Assembly: GCF_964656455.1 (NCBI RefSeq)
Contig: NC_135723.1
Coordinates: forward strand, 744,001-808,000
Source: Halichoerus grypus
Taxonomy: Eukaryota > Chordata > Mammalia > Carnivora > Phocidae
Direction of reading: 5' to 3'
Length of the DNA: 64,000 bases
The first letter of the stretch is position 1; each line of letters begins with the position of its first letter. Shown in pieces: positions 1 through 64,000 of the stretch. The notes under the pieces were generated by a model. That model was not told where the DNA came from, did no database searches, and saw only the letters and a program-made list of their open reading frames with translations. A program made the position numbers and the translations under genes.

Positions 1-455
1 CGGAGGCTGGCTGTGAAATCAAGTGACGTGAGCACACAGCCAGGGACTAAACGCTGCTTGCCACAGAGAGACAGAAAGGAACTAAAAGGAACTGAACCCG
101 GATGCCCCTCCTGACCCCACGGTGGGCTGAGGTCTCTGTGACGGGACGTGGCAGCAGCCTGACTTCCCAGGCCAACACACCACTGACCCAGCAGGGTCCT
201 GGGGAAAAGGCTGCAGGTGAAATCCAAAACCACAGAGTCCACCAACGCTGGGCCACAGAATCGGGGCCCCAGGAGTCCAGGTACTAGACCACTGCTGTGC
301 AAAAACAGTCTCATGAGCTTGAAGGCAATGAGCCTCCGGGACTCAATCGCCTGACTTGAGATGGAAAGGCCAGAGCAAGTCGAGGGTTTTGAAATTCTTC
401 TGGGGGCGGGGGCTCACGGAAATGAACAGGAGACAGGCCTCTGCAGCATACTTAC

Positions 456-2250
456 CGCTGCAGACCCCAGATCAGCCCCGCAGACACGGACCAGGCCACC
501 TCTCGGCGCTCTCCAGGCTCTGGCCCCTGGGGACTCCTGCTGCTGGAACAGCGGGGGAGGGCAGACACCACGTGTCCTGTGCTGGGGCAGGGACCCAGAG
601 CAGAGCCTGCTGGGGTGGGGCGTGCCGGTCAGAAACGGACAAGGGTCTGATGTATACCCTGCCCCCCCGACAAGGTAGCCCCCCAGTTTCAGGGATGCTG
701 GTAGGACATGTGAGGCTCTCCGATTAGAGACAAAGACAGTTGATTCTTCCCACAGGGTGACACAGGGGAGCCAGGGGGCACCCAGCACATGCGGTGGCCG
801 CGCGGTCCAGGAAAGCCAGACCTCTCCCAGCAGAGAGCAGGCCTGCTCTGGAGGGAGGCACTACCTCGTCCATCCGCGGCTGTCTGCTACTCCAACATCC
901 TTGAAAAGATGGGCCGAAGTTCAGCCAACGCCTTGCTCCCAGGACTGCAGACACGGGAGCCTCAGGGAGCGTCTCCCGCGCGCAGCTCACAGGCCGGTGT
1001 GTTCAGCGTCTGCACCTGGACTGAAGAGGCAGACCCCAAGTTTGCCAGAAGCCTCGAGCGCGACGGAGATGTGGCGTGACCGGCCACCCAGAGGAGCCAA
1101 GAGCTACGCGGCCCTGCCATGAGCATCCTGGCCCACCCCTGACCACACCCAGCGGCGCGCAAACCCAGGCAGGGACCCAGGGGCACCCCCTCCCACCTAC
1201 GCTTCCCACCCGCTTCCAGATTCCACTGCTCCGTGCAGGTCAGGAATCCGGAAAGGAGCACACGGTGGGCCTGCAGGGGCCTGGCATTCCATCGCGACCT
1301 GCGATTTTCTGGCTGGGCGACCCTGGGCCCCTGTTCTGTACTGGACCGAGACCACCTCACGGTGGTGCTCAAAGACTGAGCTGGGCGAAGAATTAAGGTT
1401 TAGGAGGTGGGACACAAGCAGGAGTGTCTTCCCCTGCCGAGCCCTCCCCCCGCGGCAGCCCTGCTTAGAACCTCCCAGCACCTGCCATGCGGGTACTGAG
1501 AGTAAGAAACCGAACTCCAACGCCTATGAGCTTCATCCAACAGCAGTGGCACGTGGCCACCGAACCAGACACGGACACCTGTCTGAAATTTCTATAACCT
1601 TGCTCTGGACGGAGCAGGGCAAGGCCTCAAACCGTTTCAGGATGCTCTCGCAAGCACTGCAGGAATGCACAGGGTCACCCCAGACCCGAGCACGCTGGAG
1701 GCTTGCAGCCCACATGCCCCGGGCACACAGCGGACACTCGGTACCGGGGGCAGATCGGGGCTCCAGGTCGGGCAGCCCTAGCGAGCGCGCCGGACGGCAG
1801 CAGCGCCCTGCGCGGTGCCCCCCGCGGCCCCGACACCCCGGAGCAGAAGCCGAGTCGCAAGCCCACGGGGTACCCGTACGCCCAGCCATTACCCAGAGCG
1901 GCCTCTCCCTGCAGTCTTCCTGGCACGGAGGCCGCCGCTCCGCTCATACTCCGCAGCCGCGGGCCGGGCGGGTTCCGCGGGGGCTTCCCGCGACAGCCGG
2001 GGGCCGGGCACCGCCGCGAGCGGGGACAGGCGGTCAGCGCACGCCGCGGTCGGCCGACCCCGGGTCCCCGCCCCGGCGGCAGCCGCGACCCCATCCCTCG
2101 GAAGCTCGGCCGGCGCCCCGCACCCCGGCCGGAGCTCACCCGGCGGTAGACGCCGCCTGGAACCCCGACGACCTCGGATGGCATCGGATGCCCGCGCCGC
2201 CCCGAAGCTGCCTGCGGCCGGAGACACATGGAGCCCCACGCACAGCCGCG
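456..2250 (-). ncRNA. SNHG15: Probable 5' part of a spliced non-coding gene (SNHG15 by synteny)
   Basis: The sequence shows a CpG island around 1,700-2,560. On the minus strand it has a plausible first-exon donor (CCGCCGG|GTGAGC, exon edge at 2,140) and a possible internal exon at 456-542. That exon is bounded by a pyrimidine-rich acceptor (CCGCTGTTCCAG) and a near-consensus donor (GCAGCG|GTAAGTATG). No convincing protein-coding frame runs through it. In human 7p13 the minus-strand snoRNA host gene SNHG15 lies just upstream of CCM2, so synteny suggests this identity. That step is inference: I did not recognise the exon sequence, and the hosted H/ACA snoRNA (SNORA9 in human) was not identified and may lie left of the window. 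The transcription start near 2,250 is approximate. Confidence 0.38.
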
Positions 2251-2560
2251 CGCTGCGTCATCACGCAGCCCCCCGGAAGCCGGCCGCAGTGACGTCACGC
2301 GGGCGCCGGGCGCGCATGCGACCGCAGGGAGGACGCGGGCGGAAGTCCCCTAACGGCAGAGGGGGGCGGTCGGAGAGCCGGCTGCCGCGTTCACATCGGG
2401 GCGCACGCCGCCGGGGCCGCCGCTGCACTGCCGTCTGCGGACTGGTGCGCGTCCCTGGCGGCCCCCTGGCGCCCCGTGTCCCGGCTGGTTAGGGGCCCCC
2501 GCCCTCCGCGGGGCTGGGTTCGTCGAGCGCGGTCGGACAGCGAGGTTGCGCTCTGCCCTC
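1700..2560. promoter_or_regulatory. CpG-island promoter with CRE and NRF1-like sites
   Basis: This stretch is strongly GC- and CpG-rich compared with its flanks. It contains a perfect CRE palindrome TGACGTCA (2,290-2,297), an NRF1-like CGCGCATGCG (2,311-2,320) and several GC boxes. It probably drives the minus-strand transcript to its left. Initiation in the plus direction is possible but not shown by the sequence. Confidence 0.6.
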
Positions 2561-3222
2561 GCATCCCTTTAGCGGGTTGCCCGGGATGCGCATCACTCTC
2601 TGGTTTAATAAAAGTATCTTCTTTTCTGCCTTTGTGGAGAGGTCGTCTGGGCCGGGAGGAGATTTGGGTTTTAATTCGATCCCCCCACCCCCACCGGCGG
2701 AGGAACCCACAAGGGAAGGTATTGAAGCTGGAAAGGTGCAGCGTGTTGGAGATACAGTGAAGCGTTGTAGGGTGGCAGGGTGTTCTCCGACAGGAGAGGT
2801 GGGCAAGGACTGCACGCTCAAGGGTCTTGAGTATCAGGCTAGGAAGGCGAGAACGTGTTCTGTAGGTAAAGAAGCCGAGCAGTACTTGAAACTCATTTTG
2901 CACCTGCTAAATTCATTCAAGCATTTTAGAGTATACAGATCCAATTACATATTTTATTAAATCTCTTGAGACCGGGCAGGAATATTACTTCCAGATTGAT
3001 GACATGGAGAATAACATTCAGCCAAAGAGGTTAACAAGGCTAGGGCTCGGTGCACGTTGTTCCAGCTGACTTCAGTGCTGTTTGTCGCCCGACACTCTGC
3101 CATGAGATAAAGAGAACCAGGAAGGCACATGGTTATGGATTATGGAGGGCCAGGGTATGGCTGGGAGGGTGTATATTTGTGACCCAAAAAGTTGGGCTCC
3201 CCCAGGACTGAAAGAGAAGAGC
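2561..3222. other. Intergenic, no gene recognised
   Basis: Sequence falls from the CpG island to ordinary AT-richer DNA. There is an AATAAA-like element near 2,605 on the plus strand, but no upstream exon to pair with it. The short open frames here show no protein resemblance I recognise. Confidence 0.5.
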
Positions 3223-3421
3223 TTTTTTCTTTTTCAAAGATATTCATTTATTTGACAAAGAGAGACATAGTGAGAGAGGGAACACAAGCAGGGGGAGTGG
3301 GAGAGGGAGAAGCAGGCTTCCCGCTGAGCAGGGAGCCCGATGCGGGGCTCGATCCCAGGACCCTGGGACCATGACCTGAGCCGAAGGCAGACGCTTCACG
3401 ACTGAGCCACCCAGGCGCCCC
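3223..3421 (-). mobile_element. CAN-SINE, full length
   Basis: It reads poly-T, TTTATTTGACA, GA-rich body, then the tRNA-like head ending in GCCACCCAGGCGCCCC. That is the inverse of the carnivore SINE. The 5' head and the tail are both present. Confidence 0.92.
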
Positions 3422-4009
3422 TCTGAGTTGTTTTTTGACACACGCCATGCAGCACTTCATACCATGCTGGGTCCGTGATAAATCCAACGGGTTGACTTGC
3501 TTAATGAAGAAAAGAGTTTCTTCAAACACTTCGAGTGAATTCTCAATGAATTTGTAACTTCTAGTTTCCAGGCCTGTACACGATGAAGGACCAAACCAGC
3601 TCTAGATTATAACGCCTCCTCAGAAGCACGGCCATGCTGTGTGGCCTCCCGTGGGAGACCCTGCGGGCTGTACTTTGGTGTTTCCTTGGCTGTAACTATG
3701 TATTCTTCCAGAGCCAAATTGCTAATATTCTTTTCAGGCATATATCCCAGTTGGCTTGGAAGAATAATGGAGTTATTCTTTTGAGATGTGGATTTGGAGA
3801 AAGTTCTTTCCGATAGTCTGATAGTTAAGAACTGCTGAGAGGTCTGTCTCTGTGTCCGTCTCATGCAGCCTCCCTGACAATGCAACTGAGCTTTGATTAT
3901 GTGGTTTTTAATATTTTGGCACCCTTTCTTATTACTTGGAAAAAAACTTCCATGGAGCATCTTCCCATCTCTAATGAATTTTATTATCATTTTAGAAAAA
4001 AGCTCTTCT

Positions 4010-4230
4010 GGGGCGCCTGGGTGGCTCAGTCATTAAGCATCTGCCTTCCGCTTGGTCATGATCTCAGGGTCCTGGGATCGAGTCCCACATCTGGCTCCCT
4101 GCTTGGTGGGAAGCCTGCTTCTTCCTCTCCTCCCTGCTTATGCTCTCTCTTGCTCTCTCTCTCGCTACCTCGGTCACTATCTGTCTCTCTCTCTCAAATA
4201 AATAAATAAAATCTTAAAAAAAAACAACAA
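4010..4230 (+). mobile_element. CAN-SINE, full length
   Basis: Head GGGGCGCCTGGGTGGCTCAG at the left, CT-rich middle, then AAATAAATAAATAAAATCTT and a poly-A end. Target duplications are not clear. Confidence 0.92.
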
Positions 4231-4938
4231 CTCAGAGACATCTAGTTAGTTATTTGCTAGCTATTTTGTTCTCATGAGGGAGATAGTGGATGGGCGAGAG
4301 GGACAAGAAAGAAAACACTAAAGACTTCCCAGCCTTGGAAACAGGGAAAAGATTCACTAAAAACAAACAAACAACAACAACAACAAACCCCACACCAATT
4401 AGTTGGAATCTAGTCAAGATGTGAGTTGGGGAAAACTATCTTTGAGCAGGCCAATTGAGGATAAATCTTCAGTTGTTCAGGGCTTTCTTGAAAACTCGAG
4501 TCTAGTGGGAAGGCATCTGTGTGAGACCCCGTCTAGGTAACCTCAGTGCCCTCCCATCTTAGTCTGGTCAGGTGTGGGTCATTTGTCTCACTAGGACTTC
4601 TTGGATACAAAGAGGAATCCCACACAGTCTCTAAAGGACCTTACAGTCTAGTAGAGAAAATGTCCTGACATGGTTAACTCTAGCATCAGGACATGCAAAG
4701 AAAGTGCTCTGGGGCTGGAGGAGGGAAAAATTGCATCCAAAGATTTAGTGGAAGAGGTGATACTTGAGCTGGGTGAAAAAAACCAACAGCTAGGTCCACC
4801 AGGGACAAACCAGGCATCCAACAAAGTTTGGTTTATTAATCTGCTGCAAAGAGGGAACCCTAGAGAAATCTGGGGTGTGTCTCATCACGAGAGTAGATAG
4901 GGAATTTTGTAAGACTTGGGATTGCACTGAATAATTCT

Positions 4939-5148
4939 TTTTTTTTTTTAAAGATTATTTTTAAAAAAGATTTTATTTATTTGTCAGAGAGAGAGAGAGC
5001 GCGCACACAAGCGGGGCGGAGCAGCAGGCAGAGGGAAAAGCAGGCTCCCCACTGAGCAGGGAGCCCAATGCGGACTTGATCCCAGGACCCTGAGATCATG
5101 ACCTGAACCGAAGGCAGACACTTAACGACTGAGCCACCCAGGCGCCCC
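4939..5148 (-). mobile_element. CAN-SINE with intact target-site duplication
   Basis: Full-length inverted element flanked by a perfect 16-bp direct repeat, TGCACTGAATAATTCT, at 4,923-4,938 and 5,149-5,164. The perfect duplication marks a fairly recent insertion. Confidence 0.95.
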
Positions 5149-5245
5149 TGCACTGAATAATTCTGAGGAGGAGAAGTGAGGGTCAGCTTTAGATCCTTGC
5201 TGTCATGAAGTGCAGACAACTTAGTAATTGGGTCTCAGTCTTTCT

Positions 5246-5396
5246 TGGGGGGAGGGGCAGAGGGAGAGACACTCTCAGGCAGACTCCCCGCTGAGCTTGG
5301 AGCCTGTTGCAGGGCTCGATCTCATGACCCTGAGATCATGATGCGAGCTGAAACCAAGAGTCAGATGATCAGCCGACTGAGCCACCGAGGCACCCC
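5246..5396 (-). mobile_element. Older, truncated CAN-SINE
   Basis: Body and head are recognisable (GATCATGA, GACTGAGCCACCGAGGCACCCC), but the A-rich tail is missing and the match is degenerate, as in an older subfamily. Confidence 0.8.
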
Positions 5397-5531
5397 GGGC
5401 CCAGTCACTTTTGTTCATGAGCTGGGGCCACAGAGGGGGCTCTGGCAAGAAGAAGGAGGCCCTCAGGACACAGCTGAGGTGCGACCTTGGGAGAAATGCT
5501 GTTTTCCGTTAACCCTGCAGCTGCCTCATCA

Positions 5532-6900
5532 GTGTTGATTCTGAGAAACTGAATATACACCTAGACAGTGGCCAGACCGTTTATAGAAATAGGCCCATGA
5601 CCTGCTGTGGCTTGCCCAGAAACCAAACCCACCTCCACAGAAGCCTGCCCAGGAAGCCGACTGCTGGAATTCAGACTGCTGTGTCTAGTGACGACCAGGA
5701 AGCCACACAACGCCCCATCACAATCCACATAAGCCAGATGTACCAGCACTCGGTCAACAATTGACATCTTACCTACTTTTGTTCCCTGTTCCAACTCAGA
5801 GAACAATAAACACATGGGATGCCCCACGTCTACTTAGCTTACCTCTAGCTCCCTCAGGCCCACAGCCCCCATCAGGGCACCCCTGAGTCCCCCTTTTTCT
5901 GCCATGAATCTCTCCCCATCCCTGCCTGCCTTTCGGCCTCTGCCAAACCAAGGGAGGCAGGGACTCCCTCATTATAGCAGGCTCTGGACAAATAGCCTTT
6001 GCTTGTTTTCATTGGTTGGTGCTCGTTATTTCCCCAATAGTATGGGGGTGCAAAGAGCTCCTGGGTTGGTGAGCACGTGGAGGTACTGGTAGAATAGCGT
6101 ACCCCGAGGGGCATGGAAGCTCCATGTGCCCTTCCCTACACTTTGCCCTCGGTATCTCTTCCATCAGGATGTTTCCCTGTACCCTTTATCATGTCCTTTT
6201 ATAATAAATCGATAAACAATAAACTCTTCTCCCGAGTTCTGTGAGCCGCTCTAGCAGGTTCATTGACCCAAGGGAGGATCATGGGAACCCCGATTCATAG
6301 CCAATTAGTCCGAAGCACAGGTAACAACTTGGACTTGCTGTAGGCATCTGAAGTGTGTGTGGGGGGGTTCTTGTGGGACTGAGCCCTCAACCTGTGGGAT
6401 CCAATGCCATCTCTGGGTAGATGGTGCCAGAGTGAGTTAAAGTGTGGGACACCCAGCTGATGTCACAGAATTGCTTGGTGTGGGGAAAACCCTCACACAT
6501 CTGGTGTCGGAAGTGTTGAGGGAGTGCTAGCCATGTAAGAGGAAAGGAGATGCAGGAGGAGAGTGGGTTTTTCCTAAAACACAGGCTAAGAGGAGTTAGT
6601 AGTGTTCTTGGCTGCGTTGCCGAGTGAGAAGTATGTACATGAGTGGGAGACCCGGACTATCAGGGCTTCGTGCTGTGGTGGGAGACTAAAGACCAGATGC
6701 GCCGCCTCGTCTGTGTGCGGGGATGTTGCTGCTAAATGAGTGCAGACCGTAGAGTGAAAGATAATTTCCCCCACCTCTGCTTGATGTGCCGAAGGGGCTG
6801 GAATACCTTTGGGGGTGCTTGAGACTATCAAATAGGGTCCAATCAGAAGACAGAAACAGGGCACAGGAAAGGCTGACTATAAAGAATTGTTAAGTATAAT
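5532..6900 (+). mobile_element. Relict ERV-L-type LTR with primer-binding site and short leader
   Basis: This segment has the layout of a plus-strand LTR. AATAAA signals lie at about 5,806, 6,202 and 6,217, followed by U5-like sequence ending in CACACA near 6,498. TGGTGTCGGAAGTG follows at 6,502-6,515. That is one mismatch from the 3' complement of tRNA-Leu, the primer used by ERV-L elements. No gag, pol or env frame is preserved, so it is a decayed LTR plus leader. The left edge (5,532) and right edge (about 6,900) are uncertain, and I did not assign a named LTR family. Confidence 0.5.
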
Positions 6901-7500
6901 AGGGGGGTGGGGTAACAAGGGATTGGCTAGTAAAAGGAAAGAAAACTCTGAAGAATACAGATTCTGCAGGTGCCTGCCAAGGGAACTCCCTGGAGCCAGG
7001 CAGCAAAGCCCTCTCCTCCTGCACCGCCTCCCAGCGGTTCCTTTTGCACAGCTCTGGGACCCCGGGCCACCTGGCGAGGGAGGGATGCTCAGAGGGCCTG
7101 GCTCCATCCGGCCGCGCAGGAAATGAGTACGCACGGGAGCTGGAGATAATACACTCACCACCGGCACAGGAGCCAACACTCTAAAACCTAAGTCGAGACG
7201 AGCACCCGTTCACATGCCAGCTACGCTGCAAGGTTCTTACTGGCAGCTTGGCTTGGTGGCAAAACCGTGCCCGGCTGCTGCTGACTCCAACCCGCCGGAC
7301 TGTCTGGCCTCGGCTGTGAAAGGCGGGGCCGCTATCCCGGTCACTGTGAAGGTGCTACTTTTGTTCAGACAGAGCCCAGGCGTTGCTTGTCACGGCCTTT
7401 CCGCCTTCCTCAGAGTTTGAGTAACACAGGCGTTGGAGAGGAGGAAGTCTCAGAAAGGGGCTTCATTGAGACCCCGGGAATGAAGGGGCAAATTGAGAAA
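6901..7500. other. Intergenic, no gene recognised
   Basis: Mixed-composition DNA between the LTR relic and the C-rich minisatellite. No repeat family or coding exon is recognised. Confidence 0.4.
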
Positions 7501-7509
7501 GAGAAAGGG

Positions 7510-8330
7510 AAGTGGCTTCGCCCCGCAGGCCCCGCCCCACCCACTGGCCACGCCCCAGAGCCCCTCTTCCATCGGCCCTGCCCACCAGTATGCAGGCCCC
7601 GCCCCCACCTTCCTGCCGGCCCCGCCCCCATCCTCATCCGGTCCTCACCTTCCCGGGGTCCCGTTCCACCCGGTCGGGCCCTCTTCTCCTCACTGGCCCC
7701 TCCCCATCTCACAGGCCCCGCCCTCACCTTCCTGCCGGCCCCGCCCTCACCTTCCTGCCGGCCCCGTCCCACCCCGCCGGGCCCTCCTCTCCTCACTGGC
7801 CCCGCCCCATAACACAGGCCCCGCCCCCACATTCCTGCCGGCCCCGCCCTCACCTTCCTGCCGGCCCCGTCCCACCCCGCCGGGCCCTCTTCTCCTCACT
7901 GGCCCCGCCCCATCTCAAAGGCTCCGCCCTCCCCTTCCTGCCAGCCCTGCCCCCTTCCCTTTCCCGTCCCCCACTTTCCTCCCGTCCCCACTTTCCTGCC
8001 CTTCCCCACAGACCCGCCCTCACCTTCCTGCCTGCCCGCCCTCCCCTACCCACCGGCCCCGCCCCTTCCCGATAGTCCCGTTCCTCCCACCAGCCCGGCC
8101 TCTTCTCCCTTCCTGTCCTCTACCTTGCTGCCGGCCCCGCCCTTCCCCCCTGCTAGTCCCGCCCCTTCCCGCAGGCCCCGCCTTCCAGCCCTCCCCTCCC
8201 CACCAGCCACGCCCTCACCATACCCACAGCCCTTCCCGCGAGTCCCGCCCCTCCCACTGGCCCCCTCCCCTCCTACGGGCCACGCCCCTCACCTTCTGGC
8301 TGGCCCCTCCCCCCGTTTCCTACCGCCCTG
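7510..8330. repeat. C-rich minisatellite upstream of CCM2
   Basis: Roughly 800 bp of degenerate tandem units such as CTTCCTGCCGGCCCCGCC and CTCACTGGCCCCGCCCC. A higher-order period of about 103 bp is visible between 7,762 and 7,865. The motif is C-rich on the plus strand and G-rich on the minus strand, and it contains many GC-box (CCCCGCCC) sites. Open frames across it arise because the unit lacks stop codons. Confidence 0.88.
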
Positions 8331-8811
8331 AGCGTGGCCCTCCCGAGCGCGAGGAGGCCGGGAAGTTGGCTGCCCTAAAGATGGCGGCAGAATTGAAAAG
8401 TTGGAGCCGCTCCTGTGGCCCTGAGGGGCAGGGGACGGCACGGGGGCGGGGCAGGCGCGCTCTCGCCGTCCCTGAAGGGCGTGGGGCGGGATTGGGGCGC
8501 AACAGGCGCGCTCCCGCGGCCGTGAGGGGGCGGGGCAGAGCGGGCGCGTTCCCGGCGGCCCTGAGGGGTGGGGGCGGGGCGCAGGGCGGGGCGCGGGGCG
8601 GGGCCGCGCCTCGGCCCGGAAGTGCGGGGTGCGGGGTGCGGGGCGCGGACGTCCCCTGGCGGCCGCGGACGGAGAGTGCGGCCGCGCGGGCGGGAGGCGC
8701 AGGAGCGGCGGCGGCGGCGGTGGCGGCCGCGGGGCCGGGCGAGCATGTAGCGGCCACGGGCGGCGCGGGGCTCCCGGGGCGGGCCGGGCCGCGGGGGCCG
8801 CTCGCGGCGAC

Positions 8812-53692
<44,881 letters not shown>

Positions 53693-53875
53693 CGGCGCCG
53701 GGAGGGGCCCACCGGTGCGCCCTCTACTGTGAAGGACCGGCCTCGGGGCGCCGGTGCCCAGGAGGGGTCCTGGGGGTCCTTTCAGTTTTGCACACGACAT
53801 TCTTGTCGAAACTCTCAGAGACCTTCAAAGAAGTTTACTGCGATGTGAATAATTCATTTCTGGTCCCAGCGTGCT
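53693..53875 (+). other. CCM2: CCM2 3' UTR and probable poly(A) site
   Basis: Short 3' UTR. No AATAAA is present in the first 200 bases; AATAAT at 53,848-53,853 followed by TTCATTTCTGG is the likely variant signal. The cleavage position is inferred. Confidence 0.55.
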
Positions 53876-55375
53876 TCTGGTCTCGCGGGGTGGGAGCCGG
53901 GCCTGCACGACGGGCTGGGCGCTGTGGCGTGGGGGCCGGCTGCCCGTCGGTGCTCGTCGCAGCAAACCGGGAGCACGGGATTGGGGCTTTCGCTTCATGG
54001 ACGTGGGGTTGGGGCAGCAGGGGGCCTGGGCGCTGGTGCGAGTGCAGGTCCTCGCTGTTGGGAGCGGGCTCCGGGTTCCCAAGTGTGGCGCCTGCCCTCC
54101 TTCCCCTCACCCCCCCACCCCGAGAGCCCGTCATCTTGGAGCCCAGGGTCCCGGTCTCCAGGGGGCTTACGGGGGGCACTGTGTTCTAGGTCTTCCCTGG
54201 GCTGGGCCCCTCCCCTGCCCTTGGCACATGGGGAGGCAGTGGGGGTGGCCCTGGCGACGCCCTCCTCACCTAGAAGGTGCCTCTGCCCTGGGAGACCCCC
54301 GACAACACGTGTGGGAAGCCCCAGGCCGAGCAGGGTGGGTGCTGGGGTCCCGGAGAGGGAGCACAGAGCCCTGGGCCCACAGTGAGGCCGTGTGGGGGCC
54401 AGGCGGGGGTCTGCGTCCTGGCCAGCGGCAGGTCGGGATGGGAGGAGGGCTCTCAGACTTGGTCCTGGCCTGCGCTGTCCGGGAGCTGGTAGTCGGCCCA
54501 GACCCGCAGAGCTAAGGGGATATGGGGTAGGTCTCCAGACAGGAGTGCAAATCAACCTGCTCTGGAAGCATCTGGAACAGCTGAAGTCATCCAGGCAGGG
54601 CCAGCCCATCCTGGGTGTGAGTGGCCCCAGCGAGCGGTCGGGGGTGGGGTGGCCACACTGTGGAACCAGGTCTAAGTGTCCTGTGTGGACGGCAGGAGCC
54701 GCTCCCTCCTCTCCAGGGGCTCCTCTCACATGCAGCCCCCCTCCGCGGGTCCCTGGGCTTTGGAGAAGAGGGAACATGGAGGGGATGGGCGGCCCCTCCA
54801 GAGCTGGGCACCAGGAGGGGCTAGGAACTTTGGGGGCCAGTCGCTGCCCCCCCCCCCCAGCAAACACCTTTTCAACGGCTAAACCTCCAGAGCCCCCGAG
54901 TCTGGGGAGTTCCTTCCCAAAACCAGTCCCCAGGCCCACGCCTTGGGCCACAGCCAGGTGACTGCCTACTGTCTGGGCAGGTTGGGTACTGTGGACACGG
55001 GCTGGGGGGAAGATGGACCCCCACCTGCTGGAGTCACGGGACGGATCCCACCCTCTGGGGACAAGTGGGGACAGAACCCCACCCTCGGGACAGAGAGGAC
55101 TCCCACTCTGAGGATATGGGACAGACCCCGTCCTCTGGGACACGGAGAGATCACCTGCCCTCTAGGGCCATGGGAACGCCACCACCTCTGGGGCATGAGC
55201 GGGTAGGACCACCAGCCTTTGAGAACATGGGGGACAGATCCCCACCCTCTGGGACACAGGAGGGAGGACCCCCCTCCTCCTGGGGCTCCGCACGGACCCA
55301 GGAAGTGTCTCCACCCATTCACAAACCCCGTTGGGCCGCAGCGCGCCCGGGCAGGTAGGAGCCAGAGCAGAGGCC
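53876..55375. other. Intergenic gap between convergent CCM2 and NACAD
   Basis: GC-rich sequence of about 1.5 kb. From about 55,010 to 55,275 it holds a degenerate tandem repeat of CTCTGGGACACAGGAG-like units, spaced roughly 36 bp apart. No gene recognised; the long open frames reflect GC content. Confidence 0.6.
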
Positions 55376-55390
55376 GTGAGGAGACACCCG

Positions 55391-55396
55391 TTTATT
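55391..55396 (-). other. NACAD: NACAD poly(A) signal
   Basis: TTTATT on the plus strand gives AATAAA on the minus strand, about 55 bases past the NACAD stop codon. The 3' UTR is therefore very short. Confidence 0.8.
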
Positions 55397-55451
55397 GAGC
55401 AGCAGAGCCGGGGGCAGGGGCGGAGCTGTGCGGTCAGGTGGCGGTCCGCGG

Positions 55452-63879
<8,428 letters not shown>

Positions 63880-64000
63880 GGCCTGACCGTGCGCCCTTCC
63901 CTCGGTGCCCGGTCTGTCCGCGCGTCCGTCCGGCGGAGCCTGCGCGGCCACCGCCCCTCGGCCAGGGGGTAGGGGGTGGGTGGGTCATCGGATGACGTCA

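Noticed and set aside
8..43. Hairpin TGGCTGTG...CACAGCCA at the window start as a snoRNA arm
   Set aside because: The stem is real, but no H box, ACA box or second hairpin can be placed because the window ends, so a SNORA9 call is not supported.
1546..2492. Overlapping open frames on both strands in the left CpG island
   Set aside because: GC-rich sequence has few stop codons. No similarity, domain or start context supports a protein.

Overview
This is vertebrate nuclear DNA, most likely from a caniform carnivore. About thirty copies of the tRNA-derived carnivore SINE (CAN-SINE: head GGCGCCTGGGTGGCTCAGT, CT-rich body, AAATAAATAAAATCTT tail) are scattered over it. Genes are split into exons with GT-AG introns, there are CpG-island promoters, and old L1 and LTR fragments are present. 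The SINE subtype would fit a seal, mustelid or bear, but I cannot fix the species from the sequence.

Layout: (1) 1-2,560 holds the CpG-island head of a probable minus-strand non-coding gene. Synteny with human 7p13 suggests SNHG15, but only promoter-like sequence and one good minus-strand splice pair support it. (2) 2,560-8,330 is intergenic: SINEs, a relict ERV-L-type LTR with a tRNA-Leu-like primer-binding site, and a C-rich minisatellite that runs into the next promoter. (3) 8,330-53,870 is CCM2 (malcavernin) on the plus strand. All ten coding exons can be placed to the base and join in frame into a 453-residue protein. Intron 1 (23.7 kb) and intron 2 (13.1 kb) contain most of the SINEs and L1, plus several minisatellites. 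(4) 53,870-55,375 is a short gap between convergent genes. (5) 55,376-64,000 is NACAD on the minus strand. All eight coding exons can be placed and join in frame into about 1,924 residues ending in a NAC domain and a UBA-like tail. Its giant second exon carries a coding minisatellite of about 73 units of 30 bp that keeps perfect frame over 2.2 kb. The window ends in the NACAD 5' region, at a TGACGTCA site.

The two coding genes are unrelated in function. CCM2 is the PTB-domain adaptor of the KRIT1-CCM2-PDCD10 complex that restrains MEKK3 signalling in endothelium. NACAD is a large relative of the nascent-polypeptide-associated complex alpha subunit. I found no operon-like cluster, CRISPR array, phage or new enzymatic system. 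The most notable content is repeat biology: the in-frame NACAD repeat expansion (apparently a different unit from the one amplified in human), C-rich higher-order minisatellites beside CCM2, and a nested SINE insertion with both target-site duplications intact.
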